From contig NC_063014.1 in assembly GCF_020509005.1 (NCBI RefSeq), positions 930,001-994,000 on the forward strand: DNA of 64,000 bases, given 5' to 3'. Below, in pieces: positions 1 through 9,640 of the stretch. The notes beneath the pieces were generated by a model that worked only from the letters and a program-made list of their open reading frames with translations, was not told the origin of the DNA and did no database searches. Both the position numbers and the translations under genes were made by a program. This DNA is from Fulvia fulva (Eukaryota; Ascomycota; Dothideomycetes; Mycosphaerellales; Mycosphaerellaceae). Numbering within the stretch: position 1 is the stretch's first letter; each line of letters begins with the position of its first letter.

Positions 1-1400
1 GCTATAGTGTTAATGACTCGGGTAGGTTCTGTACAGATCCACCGTTATCGGCCTTCGACAGTGTTGAAACCGCCTCAATATTTTCTCCTAGCCTTCGTAA
101 CGGTGTTTCTGATAATCCCCTATCGGAAAATTTCGCCCCAAAGGGCTTCCTCCCAATAGGATTGCGCTGTGGCGCTCGACTCGGCTAGTTAGTGAAGGTG
201 ATACCAAGATCCATATCTCCCCCCTTCTCATTCTCAAACCAGTCGACGTGACTATACGCTTTTATAGCTTTTATGTCGGGATCCCAGAACAGCCATTGTT
301 TTGTGGTGTTTTCTGAGCAGCCCACAAACACGGCTTCTTTTCCTCGGTTCATCAACTTGTCTCTCCTCAAGCCTTGAGGTTGGGCTCTTGGGTCTATATA
401 GACCACAGCTTTATATCCCTAGACGCGGAAATGGTCGACTGACGGTACTTAGCCAGTAAAGGCTTCTTCTAGTAAAAGAGCAATACTATCAATGATCGGA
501 CCATTAGGCAGTCTGTTTCTGATCACAGTCTGTGCTTACAAAGCTTCTGGCCAGAACTTAACTAGCATGCCAGAGTCTTCAAGCATAGCCCGGACTGTGT
601 TCTCAGAGGCTTGAATTGACCTTTCTACAGGTCCATTCTGAAGAGAGTTGTAGGCATCAGTTGTGTCCATCTGAGTGCCAAACTCCTTCTCCCACTCTTT
701 TAGCAAGGCGAGAATTTCCTTTGCACCATCACTACGGATCGCAGACAGAAAGCACCTTGACTGCCGTTCTGCCTAGACCTTCCAATCCCGTAGGGCTGCA
801 GGAGCGTCGCTCCTGGCCTTCAAAGGGATTACCCACTTCTTCCTAGAGAAGTTGTCTACAATCTCAAGCCAATATTTGTATCCTAGCCTAGAGACTGCGC
901 CCTGAAAAGGCCCACAGATGTCAATAGAGATGAGGGCCAGCCTCTCCCCTTTCCTCTCTGTGGTAGGTCCTTTGAACTTCCTTATGTTTGCAAGGGAGTA
1001 GACCTTGCAATTCTGGTGTTCAGAAGGAACAGGAATGGGATCTTTCTTGTCAGTGACTCTATACAGGTTTCTTAGCAGTCCCTTGCCAAGGTGTGCACAT
1101 CTTCTATGCCATAGCTCCTACTGATCTTCGGACTCAGTGTTAGCCATAGCGGTACCGTCACGTTCTTAAGAGAGTATGCTAGCATGCTGTGGCTCAAGAA
1201 TTTCCGAGATCGAGTAGATAAACGGTACTCCTCCTCGAAGTTTAGTCTGGACAACGGGTTTACTAGACAAGGATTTTAGGGTGAAACTAGGTGGTTAGAC
1301 AGCAAACTGTTAGCTGAATTGATTCCACGAAACAAGACTAACTCTAAGGCCAGGAACAAACAGGACATTTTCTAAGACAATTTGCTTTCTAGAAGGACCA
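1..1400 (-). pseudogene. Copia1 integrase region of pol (3' part outside window)
   Basis: Minus-strand translation gives the copia integrase order. The GAG-pre-integrase zinc-binding part (ELWHRRCAHLGKG, near 1078-1120) comes first. The rve catalytic core begins at SIDICGPF (near 905-930), with the second acidic residue in AIRSDGAKE (near 730-745) and the third in ERSIQ (near 625-635). A downstream block at 185-406 stays fully open for 73 codons (KLMNRGKEAVFVGC, WDPDIKAIKAY) and matches the linker between integrase core and reverse transcriptase of copia polyproteins. In life this enzyme joins element cDNA to the host chromosome. Scattered TAG codons at former Gln or Trp sites break the frame, so it is not functional. 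Confidence 0.82.
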
Positions 1401-1501
1401 CCCATTACTACACTTCCTATATATGTAGCTTGTAGATAGCCACCCCCAACCTTGATCCACTTCCTCTTTTGAAGAGGCTTCAGTGTCCTGAATAGTGAAT
1501 C

Positions 1502-2590
1502 TTAGTCAGTCATATGTGATGATGCACAAGAGTCAAGCAACCACTCGGACGAGGGGTACTTGCCTTTGGCTTCTACAGTGGAATGGGCAACCTCATCAAC
1601 ATCATCATCTTCTGATGGTATCTTAGAGTCTGATGCGTCTTCCTGGGTCGCATAGGCCCTTGCAGTCTTACTAGAGGAGGCCTTTGGCTTGCGGCTCTCC
1701 TTCATCTGCTTTGTAAGGTCCGTCATCACCTTGAGGACATCACGAAGGTTTGGTGATAATGACCTCCTACGAGGTAGTGACGGTTGTCTCTTAGCAGGGT
1801 AGGTAACCCTAGCTGGTTTGTCCTTGTTCCTAACAGCCTGCTGAGCTGCAGAAAGGTGTGGGCACTTGCTCATAAAATGGTCACCATTGCAGAGATAGCA
1901 CGTGAGCTTGCCCTAGAAACCCTTCTTAGCGAACATAGCTGTCCCTTAATAAATCATTAATTCTTGCTTCTCCCTAAGGATTGCAAGAATGTCTTGTGGT
2001 GAGAGATTCACCTAGGCATCAATTGCATCGCGAATTGAGCCAAATGAGTCTAGTAGAGCTGCTAAGAGTTGCTGGATCTTTCTGTCCTTAGTCTTGATGT
2101 CTTAGAACTGAGGCGAGATTGAAACAGCCCTCCTTATAATTGAGCTAAGCTCCTGCCAGGCGTCATCTATTGACTGGTCCTCTGTCATCACGAAATTGGT
2201 GTATTGCTGAAGCAAACTTCTTCTAGTAGCGAGAAGTCTTCTCTTGTATTTGGCTTCAGCCCATTCCTACAACTCCTTCGTATGCCGGATCTCGTATGTC
2301 ATCTCTTGGTCATCTGTCGACAGACAGATGTACATCTTATACAGGGCCGTTACATTGTGCCGTCTGTACGATGCCTTCCTTATCGCTTGATCCAAAGGAA
2401 GGGATGACTCCGATGATGTAGAGGGTGTCGCTAGGGTTGTAGCGGGAATGTCCGTAATGATATCCTCGAGGACCTAGTCAACCTGCTTTAATACCAGGTG
2501 TATTCTTATCAGCTTGAACCATGTTTCGTGGTTCTCTCTTGTTAGAAGAGGTGCTGCTCTCTTTCTTATAAACCCAGTCTCGTTCTCCAT
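1502..2590 (-). pseudogene. Copia1 gag (capsid/nucleocapsid) and start of aspartic protease
   Basis: The minus-strand reading frame starts at the ATG complementary to 2588-2590 (MENETGFIRKRAAPLL) just inside the 5' LTR. This is the expected gag start; the segment ENHETWFKLIRIHL is typical copia gag. A CCHC zinc knuckle (CYLCNGDHFMSKC) lies near 1865-1903, followed by a Ser/Lys-rich linker. The protease motif WLLDSCASSHMTD then ends at a TAA at 1502. The family motif is D-S/T-G, so Cys stands where the catalytic-loop Gly is expected, and that change is not RIP-type. Some TAG codons (one after LVLKQVD) interrupt gag. Gag packages element RNA and protease matures the polyprotein. Confidence 0.83.
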
Positions 2591-3017
2591 TTTTGTAAGT
2601 TGAGGGACAGGTTAGCTGCCCTTAGGTAATAGGATGTATTCGGTCGTACGCGATCGGATCGAAATGGGATAAACCGAACGCGAGGTTGATATTAGTGCTA
2701 AGACACTGTAGCGTAACTCTCTTAGTAGAGGGGGTTTCTGAGACACTGCGGCTCTCTTAGAATGAACAGTTAGTCGATACGAACGCGATGTCCGGAGAGC
2801 GACTCTTCTTAGTAAGCTCGCCTACTTGTCTAAGGTATTAGTATAGGCTCCCTGACTCGGAGTCTGACAGTGCCTTACTAGGCTCTTTTACGTCTTATAT
2901 ACACCTATAGCACGGCTGTAGCTTCCTATACAATGCGGGTGCGGCCTCTAGTCTGCCTTCCTTTTGTTCTGAAGAGGAATAACTCCAATACGACTTTGTC
3001 GAGGGTGAAACACCGAG

Positions 3018-3039
3018 TTGCTAACCCGGGCTTATAACC
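3018..3039 (-). other. Likely tRNA primer-binding region of Copia1
   Basis: These bases directly follow the 5' LTR on the element strand and read GGTTATAAGCCCGGGTTAGC. Position predicts the minus-strand cDNA primer site, and the GC-rich block resembles an internal tRNA segment more than a 3' acceptor end. Copia elements often use internally cleaved tRNAs. I cannot name the tRNA without a search. Confidence 0.4.
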
Positions 3040-3273
3040 TGTTAAACAGGTACGAGTTGCGTAGTAGTAGAAGACGGCGGATCACACGAAAGACGAAGAA
3101 GGACCTAATGGGATAGCGTGTATCTATATATAGTATCGCCGGTGTTGGTATAGGTAGATACTAGGTGTCCGGATGTTTGCTAGCCTATAGGCTGGCAAAC
3201 CCTAATCACGTGATCTAGTCACATGACACACCTACACCCACATGCTTGTCCTGCGGCCTATATGTTCTTAACA
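3040..3273 (-). repeat. Copia1 5' LTR (234 bp)
   Basis: On the minus strand the LTR starts TGTTAAGAACATATAGG and ends CCTGTTTAACA, so it has TG...CA ends. Copia2 has a homologous 3' LTR (6620-6704 plus 15294-15447). Inside are a CACGTG palindrome (3207-3212) and an inverted repeat of 11-bp arms around TATA (3175-3200). LTRs carry the promoter and the polyadenylation signals of the element. Confidence 0.87.
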
Positions 3274-4480
3274 TTGTCTTAGAAAATGTCTTGTTTGTCC
3301 CTAGCCTTAGAGTTAGTCTTGTTTCGTAGAATTAGTTTAGCTAACAGTTTGCTATCTAACTACCTAGTTTTACCCTAAAATCCTTGTCTAGTAAACCCGT
3401 TGTCTAGACTAAACTTCGAGGAGGAGTACCGTTTATCTACTCGATCTCGGAAATTCTTAAGCTATAGTATACTAGTATACTCTTTTAAGAACGTAACGGC
3501 ACCGCTATAGCTAATACTAAGTCCGAAGATTAGTAGGAGCTATAGTATAGAAGATATACACACCTTAGTAAGGGACTAATAAGAAACCTTTATAGAGTTA
3601 CTAATAAGAAAGATCCTATCCCTATTCCTTCTGAATACCTAAGTTATAAGGTATACTCCCTTGCTAATATAAGGAAGTTTAAGGGACCTACTATAGAGAG
3701 TAAAGGAGAAAGGCTAGCCCTTGTCTTTATTAATATCTATAGGCCTTTTTAGGGCGTAGTCTCTAGGCTAGGATATAAATATTGGTTTAAGATTATAGAC
3801 AACTTCTCTAGGAAGAAGTGGGTAATCCCTTTAAAGGCTAGGAGCGACGCTCCTACAGCCCTACGGGATTAGAAGGTCTAGGCAGAACAGTAGTTAAGGT
3901 ACTTTCTATCTACGATCCGTAGTAATAGTATAAGGGAAATTCTCGCCTTACTAAAAGAGTAGGAGAAGGAGTTTAGTACTTAGATAGACACAATTGATGC
4001 CTATAACTCTCTTTAAAATAGACCTATAAAAAGGTTAATTCAAGCCTCTAAGAATATAGTCCGGGCTATACTTAAAGACTCTAGTATACTAATTGAGTTC
4101 TAGCTAGAAGCTTTATAAGCACAGACTCTACTTAGAAACAGACTGCCTAATAGTCCGATTGTTAATAGTATTGCTCTTTTACTAGAAGAAGCCTTTACTA
4201 GTTAAGTACCGTTAGTCGACTATTCCCGCGTCTAGGGATATAAAGCTATAGTCTATATAGACCTAAGAGCCTAACCTTAAGGCTTAAGGAGAGACAAGTT
4301 AATAAATCGAGGGAAAGAAGCCGTGTTTATAGGCTACTTAGAAAACACTACAAAACAATAGCTATTCTAGGATCCCGACATAAAAGCTATAAAAGCGTAT
4401 AGTCACGTCGACTAGTTTAAGAATAAGAAGGGGGGAGATATAGATCTTAGTATCACCTTGACTAACTAGCCGAGTCGAGC
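3274..4480 (+). pseudogene. Copia2 integrase region of pol
   Basis: The sequence follows Copia1 1-1374 in inverse, so the same integrase order is recognisable from the zinc-binding part (near 3510-3600) through the rve core (near 3720-4060) to the linker at 4270-4470. TAG and TAA occur at about every tenth codon, mostly where Copia1 has Gln or Trp. Differences from Copia1 are mostly C-to-T and G-to-A, which is the RIP pattern. No function can remain. Confidence 0.78.
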
Positions 4481-6600
4481 GCTATAGCGTAATCCTATTA
4501 GGAGGAAGCCCTTTAGGGCGAAATTTTCCGATAGGAGATTATTAGAGACACCGTTACGAAGGCTAGGAGAAAATATTGAGGCGGTTTCAACACTATCGAA
4601 GGCCGATAACGGTGGATCTGTACAGAACCTACCCGAGTTATTAACACTATAGCAACCGCTGTCTGTACAACTTCCCCCTCCCCTAAAGGACATTAGGGAA
4701 TACCAGAAGTTTAGAGATCAGGGTACTCCAATAAAAGAAAAAGAAGATGTCGTTCAGTTCGACCTATCTAAACACCTAGCGCCACCTCAGGTTGTAGGTA
4801 ACAAGAGGTCAAGGGGGGACGGAGATGATAACTCTGAATAGTATAAGGCTAAACACTATAAGGCTCTTATCGCCTAGATGTTCTATCTAGACCCTACAAT
4901 AAGCTAGGTAGAGGACATTCTGAACGACGTAGAAGAACATACATTTGCTACTATTAGGCAGGCCATAGCCTATTAGCAGGAAGTGCCAATCCCAAAGTCC
5001 TATAAGGTAGCCGTAGGAGACCCCGAATAGGGACATATATAGAGAGAGGCAATCGAGGACGAACTTATTGCCTTAGTAAGCAACAACACCTAGGAAGCAG
5101 TTGTACCGCCAAAGGGTACGAATCTAATTACTTCTAGGTGGGTCTTTAATGTGAAAAGAATGATTAGTAGAGCTATTAAGAAGTTCAAGGCAAGACTAGT
5201 TATAAGAGGGTTTTCACAGAAATATAGGGTTAACTTCGAAGAGACCTTTACACCTACTATTAGATATAATACTCTCCGAGTATACATAGTAGTAGTGTAT
5301 AAGAGAGATCTCGAGATATACCTAGTAGATATAAATAATACTGTTACCTAAAGTAGCCTTCTTAAAGACATCTATATAATCCTACTCCTAGGAGTTAAAG
5401 CATCTCTAAACATAGTGTTTAAGGTCCTACGAAGCCTTTATAGGCTTAAGTAAGTAGCTAGAGACTGAAACAAGCTCTATATTACGAAGCTAGAGAAGAT
5501 TAGATTTACCTAGTCCTAGGTAGATCTATACCTACTTATCTATACGGATAGAGACCTTATAGTCCTTACCTATATAGATGACATACCTATTATAGCTCCG
5601 AAGCTATTAGATGTTCAGTGGTTTAAGGCTAAGCTTAGAAAAGTGTTTAAGATTAAAGATCTTAGTAAACCTACGAAGATCCTTAGAATAAGGATTATAA
5701 GAGACAGGTCCTAAGGCACTTTAAAGCTTAATCAAGGACACTATGTCTACGCTAACTTAGCCAAGATGAACATAGCTAGAGAGAAGGCTACGCTAACCTA
5801 CTCACCTATAGAGAGCTACGAGCACTTAGTACCTACGGCACCTATAGATAAGAGGTGTAACAAACAGGATTACTAGAGCTATAATAGTACCTAGATATAG
5901 CCAATAACAATGACAAGGCCAGACTTAGCATTCCCCCTTAGAAGAATTAGCTTATATATTACTGATCCCTCGTAGTAGTATATAAAGGCTTTAAACAAGC
6001 TCTCCCGATACCTACGGTCGTACCTAGACCTAGGTCTTATATATAGAAAGGGAGGGGGGAATCTCTAGGGATACTCGGACTCTAACTACGCTATAGACAA
6101 AGTAGATAGAGTCTCGATTCTAGGATACGTATAGTTCCTTTATAGATTACCTATGTCCTAGATAAGTAGGAAGTAGAAGTCTATTATAACATTAATAATA
6201 GAAGCTAAGTTTATAGCTATAAACGTAGCCGTAAAGTAGTCACAATTTCTTGCTACTGTCCTTAGTGAAATGGGGTGCCCAGAACTAGTGGGGAAGAGCT
6301 CTTTCTAGCCTAGTATAAGGGTAAGCAAGGATACTATTAACGAGCTAAGGCTAGTTAAGCTTATAGGTAACAACTAAGCCGCTTTAATACTTGTTAAAGA
6401 TGCCTATATATATAAAAGGTCAAAGTATATTAATGTTATATATAACTATATTAGACATCTCTAGTAGTAGAAGAAGATTATAGTAGACTACTACTATATA
6501 AAGGACATAGCTACTAATAGGTTAATAAAGCCCCTTAATAGCTAGTAGTTCTAAAACTTTATAAGGTAGCTCTAGCTTACGTAAAGGGATTATAGGAGAC
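4481..6600 (+). pseudogene. Copia2 reverse transcriptase and RNase H
   Basis: Conserved copia RT blocks are visible in order: KKFKARLVIRGFSQ (5178-5220), NFEETFTPTIRYNTLR (5232-5280), YLVDINNTVT (5320-5350) and the catalytic YIDDIPII (near 5572-5600). RNase H follows, with IEAKFIAINVAVK (near 6195-6240; original spelling was probably EAEFIAMNVAVK) and a C-terminal block near 6400-6540 (KDAYIYKRSKYINV). A purine stretch AAGTAGGAG (6611-6619) before the LTR is probably the polypurine tract. RIP stops break the frame many times. RT and RNase H would copy element RNA into cDNA. Confidence 0.82.
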
Positions 6601-6619
6601 TATATAGCCTAAGTAGGAG

Positions 6620-6704
6620 TGTTAAGAACATATAGGCCGTAGGTCAAGTATATAGGTATAGGTATATTATGTGACTAGATCACGTGACTAGGGTTTGCTA
6701 GCCC
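6620..6704 (+). repeat. Copia2 3' LTR, left portion
   Basis: It begins TGTTAAGAACATATAGG, identical to the Copia1 LTR start, keeps the CACGTG palindrome (6681-6686) and stops in the middle of the LTR hairpin at TTTGCTAGCC where Gypsy1 begins. The remainder is at 15294-15447. Confidence 0.87.
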
Positions 6705-6813
6705 TATAAGAACCTTAGCGAGTATAAATCTAAGATATAGAAAAGCTACCTAAGAAAACTCTAAATATAAAGCTAAGCGCTAAGCCGGCGGTATATTTAG
6801 ATAAGAACGTTAT
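6705..6813 (-). repeat. Gypsy1 3' LTR (left copy)
   Basis: It starts TATAAGAACCTTAGCG and ends GATAAGAACGTTAT; the copy at 15185-15293 is almost identical. TA ends probably derive from TG...CA by RIP. At 109 bp it is very short for an LTR of this superfamily. Confidence 0.85.
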
Positions 6814-7382
6814 ATTCTTACCTACTAGACCCTAATATACCTATATTAGCCTTAGGCGGCTAGCCTAATCGCCTATATACTTAAATCGATAACAAAAAAG
6901 ATCCTAAAGCTTTAGCTTCCTTCGTCGTAGCTTCCTAGCCTACGACCCTTTAGCTTACTTTACTCCGTATATATAACTGCCTTACGCGGCTTAACTCTAC
7001 TACCTAAGCTTACTACGAGCTTACTAACCCCGTTAGATAACCTCGCCGCGAGCTTCTTACGCGTGTTCGCGCCTTCCTATATTATTAGAAGCTCGTAGTA
7101 TTAGGTAGCTCGTATAGAACGTAAGTATAAAAGTACGCTCTTATTCTAAATTAATCTAACTACGGACATTAACCTTTAAGCTTACTAAGTCTTTAACAAC
7201 CTCTTTACCCTTCGGTAGCTTCTTCCTTAACCTTCTTTAGCCTTAGCTAACTTATTCTTAATTAGATTAAGGTATATAAGCCGCGCCGCGGTATCGGCGT
7301 TAATATAGTAATACTAACGTGTTTTAGACTTCTTTCTTCCTTATAGCTTACTATAGCTCCTGTCCCGCGCTCTCCTTAAGGC
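6814..7382. other. Gypsy1 3' internal region without a recognisable gene
   Basis: This lies between the 3' LTR and the plus-strand extra ORF. It is TA-rich with dispersed TAG and TAA in all frames. I see no clean polypurine tract next to the LTR and no domain. It may hold the promoter and leader of the antisense ORF. Confidence 0.5.
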
Positions 7383-9061
7383 GAGGAGTTAATAGCTTAG
7401 ATAGACGCCCTTACCGTTACCTATACTTCGGCCGTATCTAATTTTTTCCCGCGGCTCCCCGTTCGTACTAAGACGCGCCTTCCGGATATACCTACCGGAT
7501 AGTTAGCCGGTTAGTAGACTCGGCTCTACGCCTTCTAGTTTAAAGTCTAGTTCTCTCGCGACTTTATTAAGCTAGACGATTAGATCGCGCTATAGTTAGC
7601 CCGTATCGCGCGCTAGTATCTAAGGATCGACGGAGGATCTAGATTCTTTAAGATAATTTATATACTCCCTTCGCGCTATAGCCGCTTCTAGTTTAGCGGC
7701 GTTCTAAAGCTAGTAGCCGCGTTAGACTCCGACTTCGACGTCTTCGAAGAGGTCCCTAAGGGCGGTATTCTAAGGCAGCCTATCGCTTTTAGACCGTATA
7801 CTATATAAACTAGGCTAGCGGCGATCGTCTTTAGCTACTATAGCGGCCGCTCTAGATCTATGCGATACGTATAAAGCTACCGTTCTAAGGGCGATGCCGA
7901 GCGTCCGCTAGGAACCTTTACTAAGTACTAGTAACTTAGCCTACCGAGTAGTAAGCTAGAGAAATACGACTAGGAGGATCCTAGGTCTAATACTATAGGC
8001 GACTTTACCTTTATCGAGCGCGGCGGCTATACTAATTATTTCTAGACTAGTAAGTACTCTACCTACGACCGTAGCCGCTCTCGTACTAAGTTTAGCTATA
8101 CTAAGCGGTCTTCCCGGTCAAAGGACTCTAAGCGCCTAGTTACCCCTAGTAAGGTAGCTAACTTCTCTAATCTTCTCTAGGCCTACGATATTACTTAGGT
8201 TACGGAGTCTAGTTAGTTCTAGAATACTAAGTTTAAGTATCGTAACCTAGCTTAGATTAACGCCCCGACCCTAGCTATATATAGTCTAGTCTTCTAGGTC
8301 AGTCGTAAGCCTTATACTACCCGCGACGCCGCTAGCCGCCTAAAGGCCGCGTTAAAGGCTAACTTAGCTTACGTCCGCGCCTTTATTCGTAAGAACGCCG
8401 AGACTAATACGAATAGACCTAGCTAGGAGGAGAACACCTTAGATAAGGAGGACGACGGCTTGTTTATATTACTAACTAAGCCTAGTAAGTCCGCTAGTAT
8501 ACCTAAGGTACCTAGAAAGCCTCCTAGTAAGAAGCCCGTATCTTTAGCTAGTAAGAAGCCCGCGGCCTTAGCTAAGAAGAGGTCGGCTCCTAGGACTCGG
8601 CGTAGCCCTCGGTAGATATCGCCGCGCTATACCCTAGACCGTAACGAGCCGTAGGAGGGTCTAAGCGATACCTCCGACTACGTTAGGTAGCTCCGCGAGA
8701 TTCCGGTATAGACGCCTCTCCTAGAAGACTCGGAGGGTAAGGGCGAGGCGGACGTAACCTCGCCTACGGTCTACGGTCGTATAGCTAGTCCTCCCGTTCT
8801 TCTAGTAGCTAAGCGGTTTAGGCGGTCAATCGCGACTAGACGTACTTTACGATTCGGCTCGATTACCGAGAGGCCGAGAGGGGCTATAGTTCTATCTAGC
8901 TCCTTAGCTCGTTCGCCTATACCGATAATAGAGGATGATAATAGAGAGGATCTAGAGGTAGTACCTAGTAATTTCCGGTTCCTAGGTTAGAAGTAAGGCT
9001 CTAAGAGCCTAGATAATAATAAGCCCGAGGCTACTTTATAATTTAGTACTACGTTCTTGTT
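7383..9061 (+). pseudogene. Extra antisense ORF of Gypsy1, unknown function, RIP-degraded
   Basis: This plus-strand frame (codons starting at positions divisible by 3) reads as protein for about 550 codons if TAG and TAA are taken as former Gln or Trp. It runs opposite and convergent to gag-pol, between the integrase end (near 9650) and the 3' LTR. An N-terminal part contains FSRDFIKLDD and LKLVAALDSDFDVFEE (near 7545-7755). A middle part is Ser/Arg/Lys-rich (YDRSRSRTKFSYTKRSSRSK, near 8063-8120). Then comes a Lys/Pro/Ser linker with repeated SKKP (near 8520-8600) and a tail with PIIEDDN (near 8920-8940). I recognise no family. A basic, Ser-rich protein suggests nucleic-acid binding, but that is inference. 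Start and end are uncertain; the start ATG may now read ATA. Confidence 0.55.
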
Positions 9062-9640
9062 TTATATAAGCGATAGGTAGCCGAGTAGACTAACTCAAAA
9101 GTACTATAGACTAATAACCCTAATTAATAATTCTTACGACCTAACTCCCTTAGCGCCGCTTCGGTAACTAGGCTTACTCCTATAGTTTCTTCTTCGTTAT
9201 CCGCTACCTTAGTCCCTTTAGGCGAGCGGTCTTAGCTACTACCTCGGCTTCTTAAAGTAGCTACTACGATAGGTTAGCTTGTCTAACCTCCGGGTCTACT
9301 AAGTCCGGTATATCTATATCTAAAAGGCTATTAGCCGCTTTAGGTTCGGCTATAACTTCGTCCGCTACGCTTAATCTAAGTAATGTTCTCTAAGGTAGGG
9401 CTAACTCTTTTTTATCGGCCTAGGGATAGAGCGTCGAGCTGAACACTTTAATCTCCCTAACCGGTATCTCCTACGGGACCTTAGCGGGTTAAGCAAGGGT
9501 AGGGATAGCTTCCTAAGGACTTTCTTATTATAGAGGCTAACGATCTTCCTAAGTATACTTCTCGAGTAAGTAGTAGGGAATGTACCTAATCTTACTCCTT
9601 GCCTAGTCTTCTTAACTTAATCTAATAAGATCGCCTTTAA
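9062..9640. other. Convergent intergenic segment of Gypsy1
   Basis: It separates the plus-strand extra ORF from the C-terminal end of pol, which arrives from the right. I see no domain on either strand. Termination signals for both units would be expected here. Confidence 0.45.

Larger units (their letters stand above)
1..3273 (-). mobile_element. Copia1: Ty1/copia retrotransposon, 5' half, mildly RIP-mutated
   Basis: Read on the minus strand, this runs 5' LTR, primer-binding region, gag, protease and integrase, then leaves the window at position 1 before reverse transcriptase. It is the least mutated copia copy here: many CA and TG dinucleotides remain and stops are few. Its LTR outer end at 3273 abuts pol sequence of a second copy of the same family on the plus strand (Copia2). 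Positions 1-1374 here align in inverted orientation with about 3274-4651 there. The simplest reading is that Copia1 inserted into Copia2. Its 3' LTR and the matching target duplication would lie left of the window. Confidence 0.88.

Noticed and set aside
616..846. Open plus-strand stretch of 76 codons at the start of the window
   Set aside because: Antisense to the Copia1 integrase core; no family resemblance.
5090..5287. Open minus-strand stretch, also seen at 23989-24171
   Set aside because: Both are antisense to the conserved copia RT block on the plus strand, which carries the recognisable motifs.
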